Below, one piece after another: positions 1-8,335 of a stretch of DNA of 64,000 nucleotides. The DNA is from Albimonas sp036154955. Its GTDB lineage: Bacteria > Pseudomonadota > Alphaproteobacteria > Rhodobacterales > Rhodobacteraceae. Position numbers and translations under genes: made by a program. Each line of letters starts with the position of its first letter. The stretch's first letter is position 1. The stretch lies in the NCBI GenBank assembly GCA_036154955.1, contig JAYZWL010000078.1:96463-160462 (forward strand), written 5' to 3'. Below the pieces are notes generated by a model. That model had not been told where the DNA came from. It was given only the letters and a program-made list of their open reading frames with translations, and did not search any database.

Positions 1-492
1 CTGGCGCTGGGGGTGGAGAACCATGCGGACATGTCCTTCAAGGACACCGCGGCGAATATCCGGCTGACCGAGGAGTTCACCGTCAACATCGTCGACGACG
101 CGATGGCGGAGGCGATGAACGTCTGCGCCGTGGGCTTCGCGCCGGGGGTGGACGAGCTGGAGAAGGCGGGGCTGACCGCCGTGCCGGGCCATCACGTGGG
201 ATGCCCCCGCATCGCCGAGGCCCCCGCCGCCTTCGAATGCCGCCGGCACATGACGCTGGAGCTGGGCCGGTCGCGGGAGATCATCCTCGGCATGGTGCAG
301 GGCCTGTTCCTGCGCGAGGGGCTGGCGGACGAGCGGCTGCATGTGGATCAGGCCGCGCTCGACGCCATCGGGCGGATGGGCGGGCAGGGCTATGCCGGCA
401 CGCGCCAGCTGTTCGACATCGCCACGCCGTCGGCGGAGGCGTTCGAGGCCGACCCGGCTTCCGCCCGCATCCGCACCGCGCACAGGAAATGA
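1..492 (+). CDS. Flavin reductase family protein, 5' end cut by window
   Basis: The frame is open from base 1, so the true start lies upstream; 163 residues are visible. The segment GHHVGCPRIAEAPAAFECR, followed by a strand pattern around LGRSREIILGMV, is typical of the FMN-binding flavin reductase domain (DIM6/NTAB family). These enzymes reduce free FMN with NAD(P)H and hand it to a partner monooxygenase; some relatives are dioxygenases. No partner monooxygenase is visible, so one may lie upstream. It sits 77 bp before a BMP-type binding protein on the same strand, which suggests one catabolic unit. The family call is solid; the substrate is unknown. Confidence 0.8.
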   Translation: MALGVENHADMSFKDTAANIRLTEEFTVNIVDDAMAEAMNVCAVGFAPGVDELEKAGLTAVPGHHVGCPRIAEAPAAFECRRHMTLELGRSREIILGMVQGLFLREGLADERLHVDQAALDAIGRMGGQGYAGTRQLFDIATPSAEAFEADPASARIRTAHRK

Positions 493-569
493 CGCGCCCG
501 CCCCGATCCGGGGCCAATGCAGGCCGAACGGCCGCGCCTCCCCGCAACCGACAGGACAGGACCGACCCC

Positions 570-1670
570 ATGACGCTTCCCGCTCTCAACCGCCGCGGCT
601 TTCTGGCCGGGGCCGCCGGCGCCGCGATCCTCGGCGCCACCTCCCGCAAGGCGCTGGCCGCCGACACCGTGGTCGGCATGATCTATGTCGGCCCCCGCGA
701 CGACTACGGCTGGAACCAGGCCCATGCGGTCGGGGCGCAGGCGCTGAAGGACCTGCCCGGCGTGACGGTGGTGGAGGAGGAGAACGTCCCCGAGTCGGTC
801 GCCGTCTCCAAGACCATGCAGTCGATGATCGAGCTGGACGGGGCGAGCCTGATCTTCGCCACCTCCTTCGGCTATTTCGACCCGTTCATGGTGGAGCTGG
901 CGGCGAAATATCCGGACGTGCAGTTCCGGCACCCGACCTCGCTGTGGTCGGCGGAGAAGCATCCGATGAACCTCGGCGGCTATTTCTGCTATATCGAGCA
1001 GGCGCATTACGTTAACGGCGTCGCCGCGGGGCTGTCCACCACGACCAACAAGATCGGCTTCGTGGGCGCCAAGCCCATCTCGGTCGTGCTGCGCAACATC
1101 AACGCCTTCATGATGGGGGTGCGGTCGACCAACCCCGACGCGAAGGTGCAGCTGATCATGACCGGCGAGTGGTCGCTGCCGGTGCGCGAGGCGGAGTCGG
1201 TCAACGCGCTGGTCGACGCCGGCTGCGACGTGATCGCCTGCCATGTGGACAGCGCCAAGGTGGTGATCGAGACGGCGGAGGCGCGCGGCGTGAAGTCCTG
1301 CGGGCACAACGCCGACCAGTCCTCGCTGGCGCCCAAGGGGTTCATCACCGGGGCGGAGCTGAAATGGGGCACGGTCTACAAGCGATACGCGCAGATGATC
1401 TCGGCCGGGGAGACCCTGCCCAACGTCAACGAGGGCGGGTTCGACAAGGACATGGTGCAGAACTCCCCCTTCGGGGCCGGCGCCTCGGAGGCCGCGCGCA
1501 AGGCGGCGGGCGAGGCGGCGGCGCGGGTGAAGGCGGGGAACGCCATCTTCCTCGGGCCGGTGGTGACCAATGACGGGCGGGTGATCTCCCAGACCACGAT
1601 GGAGCTTTACGACCCCAAGCTGTGGGCGATGGACTATCTGCTGGACGGGGTGGAAGGCTCCACCATCTGA
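570..1670 (+). CDS. BMP family ABC transporter substrate-binding protein
   Basis: This 366-residue exported protein starts at an ATG followed by a twin-arginine signal (RR at residues 8-9, then GFLAG and a hydrophobic stretch, with likely cleavage after ALA near residue 30). The mature part has the basic membrane protein fold features: an early glycine-rich strand VVGMIYVGPRDDYGWNQAH, ATSFGYFD near 92-99, and a late GFITGAELKWG segment. BMP proteins deliver nucleosides or related compounds to ABC permeases. No BMP-type permease or ATPase is in the window, so they lie upstream or are missing. The next gene is an amidohydrolase 48 bp away, consistent with uptake of a nitrogenous ring compound. 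Confidence 0.88.
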   Translation: MTLPALNRRGFLAGAAGAAILGATSRKALAADTVVGMIYVGPRDDYGWNQAHAVGAQALKDLPGVTVVEEENVPESVAVSKTMQSMIELDGASLIFATSFGYFDPFMVELAAKYPDVQFRHPTSLWSAEKHPMNLGGYFCYIEQAHYVNGVAAGLSTTTNKIGFVGAKPISVVLRNINAFMMGVRSTNPDAKVQLIMTGEWSLPVREAESVNALVDAGCDVIACHVDSAKVVIETAEARGVKSCGHNADQSSLAPKGFITGAELKWGTVYKRYAQMISAGETLPNVNEGGFDKDMVQNSPFGAGASEAARKAAGEAAARVKAGNAIFLGPVVTNDGRVISQTTMELYDPKLWAMDYLLDGVEGSTI

Positions 1671-1718
1671 AGCGCGGCGGGGGGCGCGCGCCCCCCGCTC
1701 TTCGCAGGAGGCGACGCG

Positions 1719-3275
1719 ATGCCCGGACCCGACCTCTCCGGACCGGACCTGATCGTCGAGGCCGGCGCCGTGCTGCGCGGCCGGGCGCAGGGCGGCGGCA
1801 TGGCGACGGAGGGGCCGTCCGCCATCCGCATCGAGGCCGGGCGCATCGCGGAGATCGGGCCGGCGGAGGCGGTGACCCGGGGCCGCGAGGCGCTTCCGCG
1901 CATCGGCGGGCCGGGGCTGATCGCCATGCCGGGCCTGACCAACGGCCACCACCATTTCGGGCTGACGCCGCTGATGGCCGGCGTCCCCTTCGCGCCGCTG
2001 GAACTGTGGCTGCCCCGCTTCCGGGCCATGCGGGCGCTGCCCCTGCGGCTCGACACGCTTTATTCCGCGATCGAGATGCTGGAGAGCGGGACGACGACCG
2101 TCCACCACATCCATTCCGGCCTGCCCGCGGACCCGGACGCCTGGGATCCGCTCGCCGACGCCGTGCTGGACGCCTATGGCGAGATCGGGATGCGGGCGGG
2201 GTTTTCGTGGATGATGCGGGACCGCAACGTGCTGGCCTACGCCCCGGACGCGGAGGTGCTGGCGGGGATGCCGCCCGACCTGCGGGACTGGGCGGCGGCG
2301 GGCGCGGCGCCGTCGCGGGTTCCGGCCGCGGAGCACATGGACTTCTTCCGGCGCCTGCGCGCGGCCCATGCGGGGTCCGACCGGGTGCGCATCGGGCTGG
2401 CGCCGGCCAACCTGCACTGGATGACGGACGCCTTCCTGGTGGAGGCGTTCGGCACGGCGCGGGATGCGGGCGCCTCGGTGCACATGCATCTGCTGGAGAC
2501 CCGCCGGCAGGCCGAGTTCGCCCGCGCCGCCACCGGGCGCGGGGCGGTGGAGCATCTGCACGCGCTGGGCTGCCTCGGGCCCAACGTCACGCTGGGGCAC
2601 GGCAACTGGATGACGGAGGCGGAGCTGGACCTCGTGGCCGACTGCGGCTGCATCCTGTGTCACAACGCCTCCTCCGGCCTCCGGCTGGGCTCCGGCATCG
2701 CGCCGGTCAACGCGCTCAGGGCGCGGGGCGGGCGGGTGGCGCTGGGGATCGACCAGTCCAACCTCGCCGACGACCGGGACATGCTGCTGGAGATGAAGCT
2801 CGTCTGGGCCCTGCACCGGGAGACGGGGATGTTCGCGGACCGCCCCGACGCGGCCGAGGTGCTGGGGATGGCGGCGGAGCATGGCGCGGCCTCGGCCGGG
2901 TTCGGCGGGGTCTCCGGGCGGCTCGACCCGGGATACGCGGCGGATATCGTGCTGATGGACCGCGCGAAGATCGCCCGGCCCCGGATCTCCGCCCGCACGC
3001 CGCTGGCCGAACAGGTGCTGCATCGCGGATCGCGGCAGGCGGTGGACACGGTGCTGGTCGGGGGCGAGGTCGTCGTCGCCGCCGGCCGGGTCACCCGCAT
3101 CGACCGGGACGCGGCGATGGCGGAGATCGACGCGATCCTCGCCCGGCCCGAGACGGCGGAGGAGGCCCATGCCTGGACCATGGCCGACCGGCTGGAAGCG
3201 CATCTGGCGGGCTGGCACCGCGCCCACGGCTTCGCCGACGACCCGCGTCCCTATCGCTACAACGCGCTGGGCTGA
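1719..3275 (+). CDS. Amidohydrolase family metal-dependent hydrolase
   Basis: This 518-residue cytosolic enzyme has an AGGAGG ribosome site 7 nt before its ATG. It shows the amidohydrolase (cyclic deaminase / chlorohydrolase branch) pattern: MPGLTNGHHHF near residue 70-80 gives the HxH metal pair, VHMHLLET and LGHGNW supply the later histidines, and GIDQSNLADDRDM supplies the metal-binding aspartate. The C-terminal part returns to the small beta domain (YAADIVLMDRAK). Members remove amino or chloro groups from purines, pyrimidines, triazines and similar rings. Position between a BMP binding protein and a PotD-like binding protein suggests it acts on an imported heterocycle. The exact substrate cannot be read from sequence. 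Confidence 0.88.
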   Translation: MPGPDLSGPDLIVEAGAVLRGRAQGGGMATEGPSAIRIEAGRIAEIGPAEAVTRGREALPRIGGPGLIAMPGLTNGHHHFGLTPLMAGVPFAPLELWLPRFRAMRALPLRLDTLYSAIEMLESGTTTVHHIHSGLPADPDAWDPLADAVLDAYGEIGMRAGFSWMMRDRNVLAYAPDAEVLAGMPPDLRDWAAAGAAPSRVPAAEHMDFFRRLRAAHAGSDRVRIGLAPANLHWMTDAFLVEAFGTARDAGASVHMHLLETRRQAEFARAATGRGAVEHLHALGCLGPNVTLGHGNWMTEAELDLVADCGCILCHNASSGLRLGSGIAPVNALRARGGRVALGIDQSNLADDRDMLLEMKLVWALHRETGMFADRPDAAEVLGMAAEHGAASAGFGGVSGRLDPGYAADIVLMDRAKIARPRISARTPLAEQVLHRGSRQAVDTVLVGGEVVVAAGRVTRIDRDAAMAEIDAILARPETAEEAHAWTMADRLEAHLAGWHRAHGFADDPRPYRYNALG

Positions 3276-3434
3276 GGCCCGCGGCGCCGCGGAAAGCGAC
3301 ACGGGCGCCCATTGGATGAACAACCCCGGCCTTCGCGCCTGAAAAACGCCCGTCCGCGCGCCGCCGCGCTTGCGAAGCGTATCCGATCCGGCTGTGATGC
3401 GTGCAAACAATCCGCACGACAGGGACCCCGGACC

Positions 3435-4571
3435 ATGACCCAGCGAAACGAAACGGCGCCGTTCGCCGCGACCCGCCGGCAGGCGCTCAAGCTCGGCGGC
3501 GGCGCGCTGCTGTCGGCCCCGTTCGTGGGGCGGGCCTGGGCCTCGACCACCGAGATCAACATGCTGGCCTGGTATGGCCATGGCGAACCCGACATCGTGG
3601 GCGCCTTCGAGGAGGCGAACAACGTCAAGTTCGTGCCCAAGTATTACGCCGGCGGCGACAACATGCTGGGCCTGATCGCCCAGTCCCCGCCGGGCACCTA
3701 CGACGTGATCCTGTCCGACGCCGAATTCGTCCAGCAGCTGAACGCCGCCGGCTATATCGAGCCGCTGGACGCGACCGACTACCCGCTGGAGGACATGCTC
3801 TACGCCGACTTCCAGAAGTTCCCCGGCCACTGGTCGGGCGACACGCTGATGTCGATGATGGTGCGCTTCGGGCATCTGGGGGTGAGCTACAACACCACCG
3901 CCATTTCGGCGGAGGAGGCGCAGTCCTACGCCTGCTACTGGAAGCCGGAGCTGAAGGGCAAGGTCGGGCATTTCGACTGGCACCTGCCGACGCTGGGGCA
4001 GATGAGCCTCTACAACGGCAATGGCGCGGGCCTGTGGGACCTGGACGACGCGGCCTGGGACAAGGTGCAGGAGACGACCCTGTCGCTGCGCCCGCAGGTC
4101 GGCGGCTTCTTCGACTTCGGCGGCACCTTCAACGGGCTGAAGAACGGCGAGATGCTGGCCATGGTCGGCATCGGCGACTGGATCACCGGCATCCTGGAGA
4201 AGGACGGGGCGCCGGTCGCCTCGGTCATTCCCAAGGAGGGCGGGATCCAGTGGACCGAGAGCTATTGCATCGGCAAGGGCTCGTCCAAGGCCGATCTGGT
4301 CAAGACCTTCATCCAGTACATGCTGAGCCCCGAGGGCCAGGTGAAGTCCGCGCAGATGGCCGCCTATCCGGGCAACATCGTCACCAAGGGCGGCTTCAAG
4401 CTGCTGGGCGAGGTCGACCCGAAGGAGGCCGCGCGCACCCACCAGCTTCCCGACGATCCGATGAACCCGATCACCCTGATCGAGACCGGGCGCATCCATT
4501 ACCGGGACATCCCGCAGCAGCAGAGCCTGGAGGACTGGAACGACTTCTGGTCCGAATACAAGAACGCCTGA
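3435..4571 (+). CDS. PotD/PotF-type ABC transporter substrate-binding protein
   Basis: This 378-residue periplasmic binding protein begins with a Tat-type signal (TRR at 13-15, then a hydrophobic core ending AWAS near 37). The mature part has the spermidine/putrescine binding-protein signatures: INMLAWYGHGEPD at the start, YDVILSDAEFVQQLNAAG near 95-112, and GVSYNTTAIS near 155. It is the binding component for the permeases and ATPase that follow. Substrates of this cluster 1 binding-protein class include polyamines, amino-acid derivatives and other small cations. The 117-nt gap to the first permease holds a strong stem-loop, which fits a binding protein made in excess over its permease. Confidence 0.88.
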   Translation: MTQRNETAPFAATRRQALKLGGGALLSAPFVGRAWASTTEINMLAWYGHGEPDIVGAFEEANNVKFVPKYYAGGDNMLGLIAQSPPGTYDVILSDAEFVQQLNAAGYIEPLDATDYPLEDMLYADFQKFPGHWSGDTLMSMMVRFGHLGVSYNTTAISAEEAQSYACYWKPELKGKVGHFDWHLPTLGQMSLYNGNGAGLWDLDDAAWDKVQETTLSLRPQVGGFFDFGGTFNGLKNGEMLAMVGIGDWITGILEKDGAPVASVIPKEGGIQWTESYCIGKGSSKADLVKTFIQYMLSPEGQVKSAQMAAYPGNIVTKGGFKLLGEVDPKEAARTHQLPDDPMNPITLIETGRIHYRDIPQQQSLEDWNDFWSEYKNA

Positions 4572-4592
4572 CGCGGGCGTGCCGAGGGGGTC

Positions 4593-4624
4593 GGGACGGC
4601 GGCGCGGGGAAACGCCGCCGTCCC
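4593..4624 (+). promoter_or_regulatory. Intercistronic stem-loop between binding protein and permease
   Basis: A perfect 12-bp inverted repeat (GGGACGGCGGCG at 4593-4604 and CGCCGCCGTCCC at 4613-4624) encloses an 8-nt loop. No T tract follows directly, so it is not a clean intrinsic terminator. Such hairpins after ABC binding-protein genes often block 3' decay or cause partial termination, raising binding protein over permease levels. The role here is inferred. Confidence 0.6.
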
Positions 4625-4688
4625 GGCGCTCTTCCGGCCCTCGTCGTCTTCCGCCGCGCGCCCGCCTGATCCGGACAGCCCGACCGTC

Positions 4689-5555
4689 ATGGCCTCCCCC
4701 ACCCGACCCAAGCCGCGGCTCGACGCCTACGCGCTGACCTTCCGCCTGCCGATCCTGGTCTGGCAGGCGCTGTTCTTCGTCGGCCCGCTGGCCTTCATGC
4801 TCGCCATGTCGTTCTTCGACGTGAAGAACTACCGCATGGTGGAGACCTTCGAGCTGAAGGCGTGGGAGCGGATGCTGACCCGCGGCTATGTCTGGGACAG
4901 CTATTTCCTGACGCTGGGCCGGGCGGCGCTGGCCGCGCTTCTGGCCTCGCTGGTCGCGTTCCCGGCGGCCTGGCTGCTGGCCTTCCGCGCGTCGGAGGCG
5001 CAGCGGCGCTGGGCGATCTTCGTGCTGGTGATCCCGTTCTTCACCTCCTACCTGGTGCGGACCTTCTCGTGGTTCGTGATCCTGGCGGAGTCGGGGGTGG
5101 TCAACGCCGTGGCGGGCTGGGTCGGGCTGGGTCCGTGGACGATGCTCAACACCTGGATCGGCACGCAGGTCGGCTATCTGACCCTGACCCTGCCGCTGGT
5201 GCTGATCCTGCAGACGGTGACGCTGGCCAACATCGACCCGCGCCTGCCCGCCGCCGCCCGCAACCTGGGCTGCCCGCCGGCGCGGGTGATATGGGAGGTG
5301 GTGCTGCCGCTGGCCAAGACCGGGCTGGTGGTGGCGGCGCTTTTCGCCTTCATCCTCAGCTTCGGGGACTTCGTGGCGCCCTATTACCTCGGCGGCTCCA
5401 AGCCCCCGACGCTGCCGATCCTGATCATCGATACCACCAAGTCCGGCCAGCAATGGCCCCGCGCCGCGGTGGTGGCGGTGATGATGATGCTCACGCTTTT
5501 CGCCATCGCCTTCGCCGCCATCGCCTTCGCCTATCGCAAGCGGGCCTCGAAATGA
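4689..5555 (+). CDS. ABC transporter permease, PotB type
   Basis: This 288-residue integral membrane protein has about six hydrophobic segments, starting with LPILVWQALFFVGPLAFMLA near residue 19. The binding-protein-dependent permease (EAA) loop is seen as AAARNLGCPPARVIWEVVLP near 188-207. It forms the first half of the membrane channel. Its stop overlaps the ATG of the second permease in the arrangement ATGA, so the two are translationally coupled. Sequence order (PotB-like then PotC-like then ATPase) is that of polyamine/opine/cluster 1 transporters. Confidence 0.9.
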   Translation: MASPTRPKPRLDAYALTFRLPILVWQALFFVGPLAFMLAMSFFDVKNYRMVETFELKAWERMLTRGYVWDSYFLTLGRAALAALLASLVAFPAAWLLAFRASEAQRRWAIFVLVIPFFTSYLVRTFSWFVILAESGVVNAVAGWVGLGPWTMLNTWIGTQVGYLTLTLPLVLILQTVTLANIDPRLPAAARNLGCPPARVIWEVVLPLAKTGLVVAALFAFILSFGDFVAPYYLGGSKPPTLPILIIDTTKSGQQWPRAAVVAVMMMLTLFAIAFAAIAFAYRKRASK

Positions 5556-6340
5556 GCCGGTCGGGCGTGGCGCTGGGCGTCTGGACGGCGCTGGTCTTCG
5601 GCTTCGTCTTCGCGCCGATCGTGTTTTCGGTGATCTTCTCGTTCAACTCGGCGCGGTTCCCGACCATCCCGCTCGAGTCCTTCACCCTGCACTGGTATCG
5701 GACGATCTTCGCCGATCCGGACGTGTGGGACGCGGCGCTCAACTCGGTGATCGTGTCGACCTGCACGGCGGTTCTGGCGACGACGCTGGGATTCTGCACG
5801 GCCTACACGGATTACCGCTACCGCTTCCGCGGGCAGGGGGCTTACCTCGCGCTGGTGCTGCTGCCGCCGACCATTCCGCTGATCATCATGGCGCTGGCCA
5901 TGCTGGCGTGGCTGTCGAAGATCGGGGCCTCGGGGCAGGTCTGGTCCATCGTCGCGGCCCATACCGTGCTGACGGCGCCCTTCGCCATGGCGGTGATCCG
6001 GCTGCGCCTCAACCAGATCGACCCGAGCCTGGAGGCGGCGGCCTGGAACCTCGGCGCCTCGCAATGGCGGGCGATGCGCTTCGTGATCCTGCCCTTCGCG
6101 CGGCCGGCCATCGTCTCGGCGCTGTGCCTCACCGCCGCCGTGTCCTTCGACGAGTTCGCCGTCGCCTGGTTCGTCTCGGGCCTCAACAAGACCGTGCCGG
6201 TGCTGATCCTGGAGATCGTGACCGGCAATATCGACCCGCAGGTCAACGCCATCGGATCGCTGGTGTTCCTGGTCTCGATTTCCCTGGTGGCGCTCGCGCA
6301 GATCCTGCTCGCCGCCCGCCTGAGCCGGAGGGCCGAATGA
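5552..6340 (+). CDS. ABC transporter permease, PotC type
   Basis: This 262-residue permease starts at the ATG that overlaps the previous stop by four bases. Hydrophobic segments begin at GVWTALVFGFVFAPIVFSVI. The EAA loop appears as AAAWNLGASQWRAMRFVILP near 169-188, followed by a helix containing SFDEFAVAWFVSG as in PotC/PhnV-like permeases. It pairs with the preceding permease to form the pore. Its stop overlaps the ATPase ATG, again as ATGA, which leaves little doubt that the transporter genes are one operon. Confidence 0.9.
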   Translation: MSRSGVALGVWTALVFGFVFAPIVFSVIFSFNSARFPTIPLESFTLHWYRTIFADPDVWDAALNSVIVSTCTAVLATTLGFCTAYTDYRYRFRGQGAYLALVLLPPTIPLIIMALAMLAWLSKIGASGQVWSIVAAHTVLTAPFAMAVIRLRLNQIDPSLEAAAWNLGASQWRAMRFVILPFARPAIVSALCLTAAVSFDEFAVAWFVSGLNKTVPVLILEIVTGNIDPQVNAIGSLVFLVSISLVALAQILLAARLSRRAE

Positions 6341-7437
6341 CCGAACCGCTGGTGATCCTGCGCGACGTGGTCAAGCGCTACGACGACTTCACCGCTGTGA
6401 AGCGCATGACCCTGGAGATCGGGGCGGGAGAGTTCGTCGCCATCATGGGCCCCTCGGGCTGCGGCAAGACCACCACGCTGAGGATGCTGGCGGGGCTGGA
6501 GGCGCCGAGCGAGGGGGAGGTGGTGATCGGCGGGCGGGTGATGAACGACGTCCCCGTGCATGAGCGGGACACGCCGCTGGTCTGGCAGTCGCTGGCCCTG
6601 TTCCCGTTCCTCAACGCGCGCGAGAACGTGGAGTTCGGGTTGAAGATGCGCGGCGTTGCCCCGGCCGAGCGGCGGCGGCGCGCGCTCGACTGGCTCGACC
6701 GGCTGGGCATCGCCGAATTCGCCGAGCGCAATGTCGAGACGCTCTCGGGCGGGCAGCGGCAGCGGGTGGCGCTGGCCCGCTCCCTGATCACCGAGCCCAA
6801 GCTGCTGCTGCTGGACGAGCCGCTGTCGGCGCTGGACGCGCATCTGGTGATCCGGATGCAGGGGGTGCTGACCCGGCTGCAGCGCGAACTGGGCATCGCC
6901 TTCGTCCATGTCACCCATTCCCAGTCCGAGGCCTTCGCCATGGCCGACCGGGTGGTGATCATGTCCCGGGGCGAGGTGGCTCAGGTCGGGGCGCCCCGCG
7001 ACATCTACCGGGCGCCCGCCAACCGCTTCGTCGCGGAATTCGTGGGGCGCAACAACATCCTCGCGGGGACCGTGGCGGCGGAGGGGCCGGGCGGCGGGCT
7101 GTTGCGCATCGACACCCCGCTCGGCCCCTTCGACGTGGTCGCCGACGCCGCCCCCCGCCCGCCGGGCGCGCGGGCCGATTTCGTGGTCGGCGCCGACCGG
7201 GTGGAGATCGGGCGCGAGGCCCGCCCCGGCGCCGTGCCCTGCACGCTGATTTCGGAGGAGTTCGTCGGCTCCGTCGTCACCCTGTTCCTGGAGGCCCCGG
7301 ACGGGACCGAACTGAAGGTGCAGGCGCAGGAACGCGCGCTCGCCGCGCTCGACGCCGGCGCGGGGGGCGCGTTCTTCCTCGGCTGGGCGCCGGGGGACGC
7401 GCATCTGCTGCCGCCGGGCGCGGAGGGCGCGGCGTGA
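6337..7437 (+). CDS. ABC transporter ATP-binding protein, PotA type
   Basis: This 366-residue cytosolic ATPase has Walker A GPSGCGKTT at residues 38-46, the Q-loop glutamine near 84 in VWQSLALFPF, signature LSGGQ at 136-140 and Walker B LLLLDE at 156-161, followed by VTHSQSEAFAMADR. Residues beyond about 235 form the TOBE region usual for the PotA/MalK class (EFVGRNNILAG onward). It powers the two upstream permeases. Start and stop both overlap neighbours by four bases. Domain content and length are normal for the family. Confidence 0.92.
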   Translation: MTEPLVILRDVVKRYDDFTAVKRMTLEIGAGEFVAIMGPSGCGKTTTLRMLAGLEAPSEGEVVIGGRVMNDVPVHERDTPLVWQSLALFPFLNARENVEFGLKMRGVAPAERRRRALDWLDRLGIAEFAERNVETLSGGQRQRVALARSLITEPKLLLLDEPLSALDAHLVIRMQGVLTRLQRELGIAFVHVTHSQSEAFAMADRVVIMSRGEVAQVGAPRDIYRAPANRFVAEFVGRNNILAGTVAAEGPGGGLLRIDTPLGPFDVVADAAPRPPGARADFVVGADRVEIGREARPGAVPCTLISEEFVGSVVTLFLEAPDGTELKVQAQERALAALDAGAGGAFFLGWAPGDAHLLPPGAEGAA

Positions 7438-8315
7438 TCCTCAACCCGCCGCCCTGGCCTAACGGCGCCCGCTGCGCCTGCGCGATCACCTTCGACATGG
7501 ACGCCGACGTGCTGATCCAGGTGGCGAAGCCGGCGGACGGGCATGACCGGCTCTACCCCATCTCCATGGGCCGCTACGGGCCGATGGTGGCGATCCCGCG
7601 GATCCTGGAGACCTACCGGCTGCTGGGCCTCCGGCAATCCTTCTTCATACCGGGCTGGTGCCTGCAGACCTATCCGGACGCGGTGGAGGCGATCCTGAAG
7701 GGCGGGCACGAGATCGGCCATCACGGCTGGCTGCACGAGGACCCGATCGAGGCGGGCGAGGGCCAGCGGGCGGCGTTCGAGAAGGCGCTCGACGCCCACC
7801 AGCGGATCTGCGGCGCGAAACCCCGCGGCTATCGCGGCCCGGTCTACAACATCAACCAGATGACCCTGGACCTGATCGCCGAACACGGGCTGGTCTATGA
7901 CAGCTCGCTGATGGGCGATGACGTGCCATACGTGCTGCGCGCCGGGGGGCGCGAGATCTGGGAAATGCCTGTCCACTGGGGAACCGACGACTGGCCCCCC
8001 TTCGCCCATTACGCCGAGATCGGCTACATGATGCCGGTCCGCGGCCCCTCGGAAGGGCTGGCCGGGTTCTGGGAGGAGTTCGAGGCCGCCTATGCGGCCG
8101 GCGGCTTCTTCATGCTGATCGTGCATCCGTTCCTGACGGGGCGCCTCGCGCGCTGGGCGAAGGTCGAGGCCTGGCTGGAAGAGACGCTGAACAGCCGCGA
8201 CGTGTGGTTCGCCCCGCTTGAGGATATCGTCGCCCATCTGTCCGCCGAACGCGCCGCCGGCCGCTGGTCGCCGCGGGTGGAGGACACGCCCTATTACCCC
8301 GGTCCCCAGACCTGA
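7434..8315 (+). CDS. NodB-fold (polysaccharide deacetylase family) hydrolase, imidase/PuuE-like
   Basis: This 293-residue cytosolic protein starts at a GTG inside the overlap GTGA with the ATPase stop. No signal peptide is seen, which argues against a role on cell-wall sugars. The NodB motifs are clear: FDMD with aspartates 21 and 23, and GGHEIGHHGW with histidines 92 and 96 as metal ligands, then YRGPVY near 139. Cytosolic members of this fold include PuuE-type allantoinase and cyclic imide hydrolases, which open five-membered imide rings. Being locked between an ABC transporter and a cytosine-deaminase-like gene favours a ring-opening amidohydrolase role over deacetylation. That role is inferred. 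Confidence 0.8.
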   Translation: MILNPPPWPNGARCACAITFDMDADVLIQVAKPADGHDRLYPISMGRYGPMVAIPRILETYRLLGLRQSFFIPGWCLQTYPDAVEAILKGGHEIGHHGWLHEDPIEAGEGQRAAFEKALDAHQRICGAKPRGYRGPVYNINQMTLDLIAEHGLVYDSSLMGDDVPYVLRAGGREIWEMPVHWGTDDWPPFAHYAEIGYMMPVRGPSEGLAGFWEEFEAAYAAGGFFMLIVHPFLTGRLARWAKVEAWLEETLNSRDVWFAPLEDIVAHLSAERAAGRWSPRVEDTPYYPGPQT

Positions 8316-8335
8316 CCGACAGCCCGGAGGCCCCC

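Noticed and set aside
390..5453. A 1687-codon open frame on the minus strand opposite the ABC cluster
   Set aside because: It lies antisense to several clear conserved genes; its product is Arg/Gly/His/Gln-rich with no domain. GC-rich DNA rarely shows stops in the frame opposite a gene.
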